The notes under the pieces were generated by a model. The model was given only the letters and a program-made list of their open reading frames with translations. It ran no database searches and was not told the DNA's origin. DNA of 64,000 nucleotides from Mesorhizobium sp. ES1-1 (GTDB lineage: Bacteria > Pseudomonadota > Alphaproteobacteria > Rhizobiales > Rhizobiaceae): contig NZ_JAIUGX010000005.1 in assembly GCF_020164785.1 (NCBI RefSeq), forward strand, positions 186,001 to 250,000, written 5' to 3'. The translations under genes and the position numbers were made by a program. Shown here in pieces: positions 45,274 to 53,382 of this stretch. The first letter of the stretch is position 1. Every line of letters begins with the position of its first letter.

Positions 45274-47199
45274 ATGGACTCATTGGGCCGTGTAGTCGCG
45301 CAGTCAACGGCCGTCGGCGGATTGGCCAGCCTCGACAATTCCTGGCAGCGCTGCCAGGAACGCTATCACTTCGACCCCAATGCGAACCCACGCCTTTCCT
45401 CGCTGAGCGACCGCGAGGTCGTTGAGCTCTGCGAGCCGTTCGACCCCAACCTGGAGACCATCAAGAACGAGCTGGAATTCGTGCAGTCGACTTTGCGCGG
45501 TTCGAATTTCTGCGCCAGCTTCTCCAACATGGCCGGCATCATCCTGCGCTATCGTGGCGATCCGCAGAACGACGAAGATCTGAAGCTGGAGCGGCCGGGC
45601 ACGATCTGGGCGGAAGGCGCGGTCGGCACGAACGGCGTCGGAACCTGCATCATCGAACGCCGCCCAGTGATGGTGCTGGGCCGGCAGCATTATTTCCGCG
45701 CCTATGCCTCCGTCTCCTGTGTGGCCGCGCCGGTGATGTCGGCCGACGCGGAAATGATCGGCGTTCTCAATGTTGCGACGGGCGATCCGCGCATCACCTC
45801 CGACACCTTCGCGCTCGCCGCCGGCCTGACCATGAACACGGCCGAACGGCTGAGCAACCAGCTCTTTCTCGATCACTTCCCCGGCAGCTCGATCCTGAAA
45901 ATCCGCGGCGACGGCTCGACCGTGCTTCTGGCCCTGGACGAGGAGCAGCGCATTGTCGGCGCCAACCGGCAGGCGCGGAATGTGTTCGGATCCATCGCCG
46001 AGCGCCTCAACCGGGCGACGCTTTGGGAGTTGTTCCAGGGCACGCCGGAGGCGCGCGACAGCATCACCAGGGACGGCAGGCAGCTCGGCCTGAGACGGCT
46101 CGATACCGAAGCGCTCTACGAGGCGGAAATCATCGCGCCAAGGCCGGTGCCGGCCAGACGCGCCATCGCCAAGGTTGCGCAACCCGCCGCCCGTCCCGGC
46201 GTCGAACCGGCGATCGAGATTGCCCCCTCCCAGGGCCCGACGATCGAACAGTGCCTCGGTTCGCATCCTCGCCTCACCGTTCTTTCCAGGCTGCTGCGGC
46301 GCATTTCCGGCAGTGGTTTGCCGATCCTGCTGCTTGGCGAGACCGGCGTCGGCAAGGACACTTTGGCGGGCGCCCTGCATCGCGAAGGCGATCGCTGCGA
46401 CAAGCCGCTTGTCGCTTTCAATTGCGCGGCTATTCCGGAGTCGCTGATCGACAGCGAATTGTTCGGCTATGGCGCCGGCGCGTTCACGGGAGCCAAGCGG
46501 GAAGGCAATGTCGGCCGCCTCAAGCAGGCCGATGGCGGCACGCTTTTCCTCGATGAGATCGGAGACATGCCGCTGTCCTTGCAGACGCGGCTGCTCAGGG
46601 TCCTGGAGACCGGGGAGGTCAGCCCGCTCGGTTCGGCCAAGACCCAGACGGTCGACATCAACATCATCGCTGCGACCAACAACGATCTTTCGACCGCCGT
46701 CGCCGAGGGCCGCTTCCGGCGCGACCTCTACTATCGCCTGGCGGGCGTGGTCGTCGACATGCAGCCGCTGCGTGAACGAAAGGACATTCTCGACATTGCC
46801 CTGCGCCTGCTTGCAGCCGACAGGTCCGGCCCGCCCGTCCGGCTCAGCGACGGGGTGGTCGCCGTCCTTCGGACCTATGCCTGGCCGGGCAATATCCGTG
46901 AGATGCGCTACGTGCTGCAGCGGGCGCGACGTGTGTGCGAAAATGGCGTCATCGAGGTCGAGGACCTGCTGCTTGCCGACTTCGCCTCGCCGCGAACCGG
47001 AGCCGCTGAAATGCCCGCCCAGGCGCCGCATCCCCGCCAGGCGCTGCAGGATGCCGAACGCAGGATGATCGTATCGACGCTCGAGCGGCTGGACAGCGAT
47101 GTCAGCCGGACAGCCGATGCGCTCGACATGAGCCGGGCCACGCTCTACCGCAAGATGCGCGCGCATGGGATCGTCGCCCAGAAGGTCGTGCGCGGCTGA
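45274..47199 (+). CDS. Sigma-54-dependent transcriptional activator (AcoR-like, GAF-AAA+-Fis)
   Basis: 641-residue enhancer-binding protein. A GAF-type sensor region covers about residues 55-210 (GTIWAEGAVGTNGVGT, ASVSCVAAPVMSADAEMIGV, LNVATGD); a PAS-like linker follows; the AAA+ domain has Walker A GETGVGKD near residue 355, the sigma-54-contacting GAFTGA loop at 402-407 and Walker B GGTLFLDEIGD; the Fis-type HTH is at the C-terminus (VSRTADALDMSRATLYRKM). Start ATG at 45274 follows GAGAGGA; an in-frame extension to 45142 crosses an inverted repeat. With the GAFTGA loop intact it should activate the four sigma-54 promoters around it. Confidence 0.92.
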   Translation: MDSLGRVVAQSTAVGGLASLDNSWQRCQERYHFDPNANPRLSSLSDREVVELCEPFDPNLETIKNELEFVQSTLRGSNFCASFSNMAGIILRYRGDPQNDEDLKLERPGTIWAEGAVGTNGVGTCIIERRPVMVLGRQHYFRAYASVSCVAAPVMSADAEMIGVLNVATGDPRITSDTFALAAGLTMNTAERLSNQLFLDHFPGSSILKIRGDGSTVLLALDEEQRIVGANRQARNVFGSIAERLNRATLWELFQGTPEARDSITRDGRQLGLRRLDTEALYEAEIIAPRPVPARRAIAKVAQPAARPGVEPAIEIAPSQGPTIEQCLGSHPRLTVLSRLLRRISGSGLPILLLGETGVGKDTLAGALHREGDRCDKPLVAFNCAAIPESLIDSELFGYGAGAFTGAKREGNVGRLKQADGGTLFLDEIGDMPLSLQTRLLRVLETGEVSPLGSAKTQTVDINIIAATNNDLSTAVAEGRFRRDLYYRLAGVVVDMQPLRERKDILDIALRLLAADRSGPPVRLSDGVVAVLRTYAWPGNIREMRYVLQRARRVCENGVIEVEDLLLADFASPRTGAAEMPAQAPHPRQALQDAERRMIVSTLERLDSDVSRTADALDMSRATLYRKMRAHGIVAQKVVRG

Positions 47200-47264
47200 G
47201 CCCAGCCTGTCAAGGGCGCCGAACTTGGCGGCCGATCCAACCCGGATCGACGCTTGCATCAGGC

Positions 47265-47279
47265 TGGCACGTGACTTGC
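47265..47279 (+). promoter_or_regulatory. Sigma-54 promoter of the flavin reductase operon
   Basis: TGGCACGTGACTTGC followed by G: TGGCAC, 5-base spacer and TTGC all match, only the last flanking base differs from the A/T preference. Transcription would start near 47291, leaving about 61 bases of leader before the flavin reductase ATG, and ruling out the longer open frame that begins at 47271. Confidence 0.85.
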
Positions 47280-47351
47280 GTTGCTCCTTCCAACCCACCG
47301 GACGTTGCCGCTTGCCGGCACACCGCCCGACTGGGTCTGAAGGAGACCGAC

Positions 47352-47876
47352 ATGCCTGATCCAATCGAATTCAAACTTGCCGAGTTCAAGCTCGCAATGC
47401 GCCGCCTGGCCGCCGGCGTCTCAATCGTCACCACCATAGACGGCGAGCAGCCGCATGGCTTCGCCGCGACGTCGGTTACGTCCGTTTCGGCCGATCCGTC
47501 GCCCCTGCTGCTGGTCTGCGTCAACAAATCCGTCTCCTGCCACGATCTGATGCTGGCATCCGGCCGGTTCTGCGTGAATGTGCTGGCCGAAGCCGACATG
47601 GAAACGGCGCGGCTGTTCAGTTCCTCCAAGGACCGCCATCGCCGGTTCGAATTGTGCAAATGGGAAACCTTGTCGACCGGCGCCCCGGCGCTGACCGGAG
47701 CTTTGGCGAGCTTCGACTGCCGCATCCACCGCGCGATGGAAGTGCAGACGCATACGGTGGTATTCGGCGAGGTGGTGGAAACACGGCTGATCGACGACGA
47801 GCTCCACCCGCTGGTCTATATGGATGGACGGTTCGGCGGGCTCCGCTGTCCGCCGGCTACCGGTGCAACCCAATGA
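47352..47876 (+). CDS. Flavin reductase (HpaC/RutF-like)
   Basis: 174-residue FMN-binding split-barrel protein. RRLAAGVSIVTTIDGEQPHG, FAATSVTSVSADPSPLLLVC and SGRFCVNVL are the flavin-reductase-domain motifs. It reduces FMN or FAD with NAD(P)H and supplies it to a two-component monooxygenase; the LLM monooxygenase at 43769 is the obvious partner, since both are under matching sigma-54 promoters. Start at 47352 has a strong AAGGAGA Shine-Dalgarno. Its stop overlaps the next gene by 4 bases. Confidence 0.9.
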   Translation: MPDPIEFKLAEFKLAMRRLAAGVSIVTTIDGEQPHGFAATSVTSVSADPSPLLLVCVNKSVSCHDLMLASGRFCVNVLAEADMETARLFSSSKDRHRRFELCKWETLSTGAPALTGALASFDCRIHRAMEVQTHTVVFGEVVETRLIDDELHPLVYMDGRFGGLRCPPATGATQ

Positions 47877-49153
47877 GCGAGGCGGGGCGGCCAGCTCATT
47901 CCAAGACCCATGTGGCGGTGATCGGCGGCGGCGTGATCGGCGTCTGCTCCGCGAGCTGGCTGCTGCGCGAAGGCTTCGCCGTCACCATCATCGAACCGGG
48001 CGAGATCGCAGGCGGCTCCTCCTTCGGCAATGCCGGCTGCTTCAACCCGTCCTCGGTCGTGCCGATGTCGATGCCGGGCAATCTGGCCAAGGTGCCGGGG
48101 TGGCTGCTCGATCCGCTCGGACCCTTGTCGATCCGATGGCCATATCTGCCCAGCATCGCGCCGTGGCTGCTGCGGTTCCTGCAGGCAGGTTCGCGCGAGC
48201 GGGTGGAGAAGCAGGCGGCGGCACTGGCCGGCCTGCTGCGGGATTCGCCGGGCGCCTACCGGCCGTTGGTGGAGAATGCAGGGGCGCTCGACCTGCTGCG
48301 GCGCGACGGCCATCTCATGGTCTATTTGACCCGTGCGGACTTCGAGGCCGACGCGTTCGCCTGGCAATTGCGCGAAAGCAACGGCATCGAATACACGGTG
48401 CTCGAGCGCGACGCCCTTTGGCAGTTGGAGCCCAGTCTGTCGCACGACTACCAGTTGGGGGTTTTCCTGCCGGGCAATGGCCATACGGTCAACCCGCAAC
48501 GGCTGGTCAACGCCCTTGCCGATGCCTTTCTGCGCGATGGCGGCCAGATCAAGCGCGCCAGGGTCGACGGCTTCGAGCTTGCGGGCGACAGGCTGTCGGG
48601 ACTGCGCACGGACGCCGGCTTCCTGGCCGCGGACCGCGCCGTGGTCGCCGCCGGCGCCCATTCGAAACGCTTCACCAGAGAGCTCGGCGACAGCGTCCCG
48701 CTCGATACGGAACGCGGTTACCACATCATCGTCAGCAATCCCGAGGCGCGGCCGCGACTGCCGATCATGGACACATCCGGCAAGTTCGTGGCGACGCCGA
48801 TGGAAACAGGTCTCAGGCTTGCGGGCACCGTGGAATTCGCGGGGCTGCAGGCGGCTCCGGACTGGAGGCGGGCACGCAACCTGCTGAAGCTCGGAAAACG
48901 GCTGTTTCCCGGCCTCAGCGAAAACTATCCGGAGGATCGACTTTCGGTCTGGATGGGTTTTCGGCCAAGCATGCCGGATTCGCTGCCCGTCATCGGACAC
49001 TCCCGGCGTCTGCGTGATGTCGTCTACGCCTTTGGCCATGGCCATGTCGGCATGGCGGCAGGCGCCACCACAGGGCATCTGGTCACCGATCTTATCGCCG
49101 GCAAGCCGCCGCGCGTGCCGATCGAGGCTTTTTCACCAAGGCGGTTCGGCTGA
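47873..49153 (+). CDS. FAD-dependent oxidoreductase, D-amino-acid dehydrogenase (DAO) type
   Basis: 426-residue flavoenzyme. The dinucleotide motif VAVIGGGVIGVCSASWLLREG is near the N-terminus, GGSSFGNAGCFNPSSVVPMS is typical of DadA-like enzymes, and FGHGHVGMAAGATTGHLVTD closes the FAD site. It oxidises the C-N bond of an amino acid or secondary amine to an imine, passing electrons to the membrane chain or oxygen. ATG at 47873 overlaps the flavin reductase stop. In the pathway it would produce imines that RidA or the imine-reductase-like protein could handle. Confidence 0.88.
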   Translation: MSEAGRPAHSKTHVAVIGGGVIGVCSASWLLREGFAVTIIEPGEIAGGSSFGNAGCFNPSSVVPMSMPGNLAKVPGWLLDPLGPLSIRWPYLPSIAPWLLRFLQAGSRERVEKQAAALAGLLRDSPGAYRPLVENAGALDLLRRDGHLMVYLTRADFEADAFAWQLRESNGIEYTVLERDALWQLEPSLSHDYQLGVFLPGNGHTVNPQRLVNALADAFLRDGGQIKRARVDGFELAGDRLSGLRTDAGFLAADRAVVAAGAHSKRFTRELGDSVPLDTERGYHIIVSNPEARPRLPIMDTSGKFVATPMETGLRLAGTVEFAGLQAAPDWRRARNLLKLGKRLFPGLSENYPEDRLSVWMGFRPSMPDSLPVIGHSRRLRDVVYAFGHGHVGMAAGATTGHLVTDLIAGKPPRVPIEAFSPRRFG

Positions 49154-49343
49154 TGCGGGCGGGCAACCCCCGATCCCTGTCTCACGCGAGAGACTGGTTC
49201 GTCACCGATGCGACGGCGATAAACCGGCTGCGGGAGGACAGAAACAAGCACGGCCGGGCTGCGCCCGCGAACAGCCTATCGAATCAACCACTTGCAGGGG
49301 TCCCGACTCTCGGCGACAATCGCGTGGAGAGGCCGCCGACATC

Positions 49344-49358
49344 TGGCACGGCGATTGC
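49344..49358 (+). promoter_or_regulatory. Sigma-54 promoter of the polyamine-type transporter operon
   Basis: TGGCACGGCGATTGCT, a perfect TGGCAC-N5-TTGCW. Transcription should begin near 49370, which makes the ATG at 49371 leaderless and supports the ATG at 49395 as the true start of the binding protein. The 240-base gap before it also holds GTCTC (49179-49183) / GAGAC (49190-49194), a small inverted repeat of unknown role. Confidence 0.88.
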
Positions 49359-49394
49359 TCACTTCCTGACATGAAAATGGGAAAGGACCTGGGC

Positions 49395-50504
49395 ATGAAA
49401 AAACTTCTGAATGAAGCCGTCAGCCGTCGCACGATCCTCAAGGCCGGTGGCGCGGCAATCGCCGGTTCGCTGTTCGCACCGAACATCATCCGTCCGGCCA
49501 ACGCCTCCGAGCAGATCCTGCTGCTCACCTGGGAAACATATCACGACGATGATTGGATCCAGGAATGGGGCCGCGCCAACGATACGGAAGTGCGCGCGGT
49601 CCGCATCGGCTCCGAGGACGAGCTCTACTCGCAGCCCTTCTCGGGCGCGATCCAGCCTGACGTGCTCTATGTCGAGACAGGCTCCCTGTCGCGCTTCAAG
49701 GGCGCGGGACTGATCAAGAAGATCGACGTCTCCAAACTGCCGAACGCCTCCAACATATCGTCCCACCTGCCGTGGCAGAAGTTCACGACGGTCGACGGCG
49801 AGCTGGTCGGCGTTCCCTATAATTGGGGCACGCAACCGCTGATGTACAATGCAGACGTCGTCCCGGAAGCCGAGACGGCGACATGGGCGACGCTCTGGGA
49901 CGAGAAGTACAAGGGCAAGGTGAACATGTTCGACGACTGCACGATCAGCTTCCCGATGATCGCGCTTTATGTCGGAGCCAAGGATCCCTTCAACCTGACG
50001 GAAGAGGAATTCGGCAAGTGCACGGACGCCCTGCGCGCTCTGCATGGGCAGATCCGGGTCATCGCGCGGGGCTTCGACGACGCGTCGACGATCTACGCCG
50101 CGGGCGAGGCCGTGATCGGATACTGCCAGAATGTAGCGGTGGTCACCTCGCTCCAGGCCAAGGGCAAGAACTTCAAATATTCGCTGCCCAAGGAAGGCAC
50201 GCCGACCTGGATCGATTGCGCTTCGATCTCACCGCAAGGCGACCGCCCGATCGTCTACAAGTTCCTCAACGACAATCTGGGCACGCAGTGGCAGTCGCGC
50301 TTCATCGCCAAGTCGACCAATAATGGCGTGCTCAGCGCGGAATCCGCGCGTGCCGCAGGCCTCAGCGAGGACGCGCTGAAGGTCACCAACATCGTCGATT
50401 CCGCCACTCCCGGTTTCTGGGACAAGCTGGTCGTCTTCCAGAAACCGGAAGACCTAGAGCGTCGCCTGCAGATCTGGAACGATTTCAAATCGGGGATTCT
50501 CTAA
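49395..50504 (+). CDS. ABC transporter substrate-binding protein, spermidine/putrescine (PotD) type, Tat signal
   Basis: 369-residue binding protein. The N-terminus carries a twin-arginine signal (SRRTILKAGGAAIAGSLF) with cleavage near ANA, so the protein is exported folded by Tat. The mature chain resembles PotD/PotF-like proteins (LLLTWETYHDDDWIQEWG, VPYNWGTQPLMYNAD, AAGEAVIGYCQNVAVV). Start at 49395 has GGAAAGGA about 10 bases upstream and fits the sigma-54 transcription start; upstream in-frame ATGs at 49371 and 49377 lie at or just after the transcription start. The ligand is probably a cationic amine or related N-compound. Confidence 0.87.
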   Translation: MKKLLNEAVSRRTILKAGGAAIAGSLFAPNIIRPANASEQILLLTWETYHDDDWIQEWGRANDTEVRAVRIGSEDELYSQPFSGAIQPDVLYVETGSLSRFKGAGLIKKIDVSKLPNASNISSHLPWQKFTTVDGELVGVPYNWGTQPLMYNADVVPEAETATWATLWDEKYKGKVNMFDDCTISFPMIALYVGAKDPFNLTEEEFGKCTDALRALHGQIRVIARGFDDASTIYAAGEAVIGYCQNVAVVTSLQAKGKNFKYSLPKEGTPTWIDCASISPQGDRPIVYKFLNDNLGTQWQSRFIAKSTNNGVLSAESARAAGLSEDALKVTNIVDSATPGFWDKLVVFQKPEDLERRLQIWNDFKSGIL

Positions 50505-50540
50505 GCCCCGCGGCAGGCAACCAGAACCGGAGCCACTGCG

Positions 50541-51620
50541 ATGCAGCAATCGGTCGGCAACCATGTGCTTAGCCTGGAAGGCGTCTCCAAGACCTATCCC
50601 GGCAACACCAAGCGAGCGCTCGACAGAGTGTCGTTCGACGTGGCAGCGGGCGAGTTCTTCTCGATCCTCGGCCCGAGCGGCTCCGGAAAGACAACGATCC
50701 TGCGCACCATTGCGGGCTTCGAAAGGCCCGACGAGGGCCGCGTGATGATGAGCGGCGGCGATGTCACGCATCTGCCGCCCAACAAGCGCGACCTTCGCAC
50801 GGTGTTCCAGAGCTACGCCCTGTTCCCGCACCTGACGATCAGCGAGAACGTCCAATATCCGTTGCGCATGGCCGGCATGGCAAAGCCCGAGCGGACAAGG
50901 AAGGCCATGCAGGCTCTGGAGCTCGTCGCCATGGAATCACTGGCCGGCCGCTTGCCGCATCTGCTTTCGGGCGGCCAGAGGCAGCGCGCCGCGCTCGCAC
51001 GCGCCATCGTGTCGAGACCGCAATTGCTGCTTCTCGACGAACCGCTGGGCGCCCTCGACCTGCGCCTGCGCCAGCAGATGCAGCACACGCTGGTCTCGCT
51101 GCAAAAGGAGCTTGGCATCGCCTTCGTCTACGTCACCCACGACCAGGGCGAGGCGCTCTCGATGTCCAACCGGGTGCTGGTGATGCGCGAGGGGCGGATC
51201 GCGCAATTGGGACGACCGCAGGACCTTTATTTCAAACCGAGATCGGAGTTCGTCGCCGAATTTGTCGGCAACTCCAACATGCTGCCGGTGGAGTTCACCT
51301 CCAGCCACGGCGCCTATGTCGGGTCGATCGGCGGGGTGACATTCCCGGAAATTCGCGGCGACAGGTCCGGCACGGCGCGCGTGGCGGTGCGTTACGACAA
51401 TGTCCGAATCTATCCCGACAAGGACGGTTCCGCGACCAGCCGGCTCTCCGGCATTGTCGAAGACGTGCTGTTCCTCGGCACCAACATCGAGGTCGGTGTC
51501 CGCTGCGGCGAGTTGCGGATCATGGGCAGCGTGCCGGCCAGCCGTGCCGACAGCCTGGTTGCCGGCCAGGCTGTGACCATCGGCCTCGACCTGGCGGAGG
51601 CAAACGTCTTTCATGTCTAG
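50541..51620 (+). CDS. ABC transporter ATPase, PotA type
   Basis: 359-residue ATPase with C-terminal TOBE domain. Walker A GPSGSGKTTILRT, Q-loop FQSYALFPHL, signature [15 protein letters not shown], Walker B LLLLDEPLGALDLRLR and H-loop VTHDQGEAL are all standard. It lies 36 bases after the binding-protein gene and overlaps the permease gene by 8 bases, so it powers the fused permease encoded next. Confidence 0.92.
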   Translation: MQQSVGNHVLSLEGVSKTYPGNTKRALDRVSFDVAAGEFFSILGPSGSGKTTILRTIAGFERPDEGRVMMSGGDVTHLPPNKRDLRTVFQSYALFPHLTISENVQYPLRMAGMAKPERTRKAMQALELVAMESLAGRLPHLLSGGQRQRAALARAIVSRPQLLLLDEPLGALDLRLRQQMQHTLVSLQKELGIAFVYVTHDQGEALSMSNRVLVMREGRIAQLGRPQDLYFKPRSEFVAEFVGNSNMLPVEFTSSHGAYVGSIGGVTFPEIRGDRSGTARVAVRYDNVRIYPDKDGSATSRLSGIVEDVLFLGTNIEVGVRCGELRIMGSVPASRADSLVAGQAVTIGLDLAEANVFHV

Positions 51621-53337
51621 ATCGGCCGACATGGCGCTGTTCGCCGCCCCAGCAGTTCCGGCGCGCTTCAGGTTGCGCATCGATTGGCCGCAAGTGCCGG
51701 TCTATGGCTGGCTGGCACTGATCGTGCTGATCCCGAACCTGCTGCTGATCGGCACGAGTTTCTTGTCGGTGGCCGGCGGACGCATCAAGTTCGAACCGAC
51801 GCTGGCCAATTATGTGCGCCTGTGGAACTCGGCCGGATTCTGGCGACTGCTCGAGCAGACCTTCCAGTTTAGCCTGCTCGGCGCCTTCCTGGGTGCCCTG
51901 GTCGCCTATCCGATGGCCTATTTCGTCGGCCGGGTGGTCAGGAACAACCGTTCGATCCTGACCGTGCTGGTGCTGGTTCCTCTGTGGATCAGCCTGCTGA
52001 TGCGGGTGTTTTCCTGGCGTCTCATCCTGGGCCAGAACGGTGTGCTGAATTCCTCCCTGGTTTCGAGCGGAGTGCTGGACGGCCCGTCCTCGGCATTCCT
52101 GTATACCGGCTCGTCGGTGGTGCTGACATTTGCCTACATCTCCATCCCGTTCATCTTCGTGTCGACGCTGAACGCCTTCGAGAAGATACCGCAATCGTTG
52201 ATCGAAGCCTCGCAGGACCTCGACGCAACCTCGTTCCAGACCTTCTGCCATGTCATCTGGCCGCTGACCCGGCGCAGCCTCGCCATCGGCTTCAGCCTCG
52301 CCTTCCTGGTCACGGTCGGCGACTACGTGACGCCGTCCATGGTCGGAGGGATCAACGGAACCACGCTTGGCGTGCTGATTTCCTCGCAGTTCGGCATAGC
52401 CAGCAACTGGCCATTCGGGGCCGCACTTTCGATCGCGCTGATCGCCGCCGTTTCCATCGTCGTGGCGGTCGTGTTGTGGTCGTGCCCGCAGCGAGGGGTT
52501 TTTTCCGGTGACGAGGCGCCGTCTTCGGCGCCGCCGCCGGCAGCCGGCGAGGGGGCTCGGCTAAGCTATATCGGCGGCGCCATACTCTATGGCGCGGTCG
52601 TCGCCTTTCTGTACGCTCCCCTGCTGCTGATGGTCGTGTTCTCGTTCAACGATTCGACCTTGCAGGCCTTCCCGCTGCACGCCCTGACCTTCAAATGGTA
52701 TGCCGAGCTCGCAGGCAATTCGGGACTGATCGCAGCCGGACAGCGCTCGCTGATCGTCGCCGTCAGCGTCGTCATCATCTCCAGCATCGTCGGGACGGCG
52801 TTCGCGCTTGTGCTCCATTATCGCAACCTGCTCTATTCGCGCGCTGTCGAACTGCTCCTGACGCTGCCGCTCGCCATGCCCTCCGTCGTCCTCGGCATCG
52901 TCATGGTGCTCGGCACGGAAATCGTCGGTGTTCCTCCGGGCCTGGCTCGTGTCGTCATCGGCCAGGCAAGCTTCATCATGCCCATCACCATGCTGATGGT
53001 GCTGACGCGGCTTCGACGCCTCGATCCTTCGCTTCTCGAGGCCTCTCTCGATCTGGGCGCGAGCCGCCTGCAGAGCTTCCTGCTGATCGTTCTGCCGCTG
53101 ATCCGCGGCGCGGCGATCGGCGGCATGCTGCTTGGGTTGACCCTGTCGGCGGACGAGGTGATGGTGACATTGTTCCTCGCCGGCCCATCCCAGACATTGC
53201 CGATCTGGGTCTTCAACCAGATGCGCTTCGGCTTCACTCCGTCGGTCAACGCGGTCTTTACCCTGCTCGGGCTGTTCGCGCTGTCGACGGTCCTGATCGG
53301 CCAGCTCATCGCGCGACGCCGCGCCGTCGAGACGTGA
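51613..53337 (+). CDS. Fused PotB-PotC permease of a polyamine-type ABC transporter
   Basis: 574 residues holding both permease subunits in one chain. Residues about 1-295 are PotB-like with the coupling loop EKIPQSLIEASQDLDATSFQ; residues about 315-574 are PotC-like with loop LDPSLLEASLDLGASRLQSF. They are joined by a hydrophilic linker rich in Ala, Pro and Gly (about 296-313, EAPSSAPPPAAGEGARL). No stop codon or frame change interrupts the join, so it is a genuine fusion; most Pot operons encode these separately. It ends 45 bases before the imine-reductase-like gene. Confidence 0.92.
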   Translation: MSRSADMALFAAPAVPARFRLRIDWPQVPVYGWLALIVLIPNLLLIGTSFLSVAGGRIKFEPTLANYVRLWNSAGFWRLLEQTFQFSLLGAFLGALVAYPMAYFVGRVVRNNRSILTVLVLVPLWISLLMRVFSWRLILGQNGVLNSSLVSSGVLDGPSSAFLYTGSSVVLTFAYISIPFIFVSTLNAFEKIPQSLIEASQDLDATSFQTFCHVIWPLTRRSLAIGFSLAFLVTVGDYVTPSMVGGINGTTLGVLISSQFGIASNWPFGAALSIALIAAVSIVVAVVLWSCPQRGVFSGDEAPSSAPPPAAGEGARLSYIGGAILYGAVVAFLYAPLLLMVVFSFNDSTLQAFPLHALTFKWYAELAGNSGLIAAGQRSLIVAVSVVIISSIVGTAFALVLHYRNLLYSRAVELLLTLPLAMPSVVLGIVMVLGTEIVGVPPGLARVVIGQASFIMPITMLMVLTRLRRLDPSLLEASLDLGASRLQSFLLIVLPLIRGAAIGGMLLGLTLSADEVMVTLFLAGPSQTLPIWVFNQMRFGFTPSVNAVFTLLGLFALSTVLIGQLIARRRAVET

Positions 53338-53382
53338 GCAGGTCAGCAGGTATTTGGCGCAACCACTGAGGAGCAGCGCAAC

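Noticed and set aside
45304..47364. 686-codon minus-strand open frame opposite the sigma-54 activator
   Set aside because: High-GC antisense artefact: the plus-strand frame encodes a complete GAF-AAA+-Fis protein, while the antisense product has no recognisable motif.
49179..49194. GTCTC/GAGAC inverted repeat as terminator or enhancer
   Set aside because: Only five pairs, no T-tract and no matching copies near the other promoters; recorded within the promoter note only.
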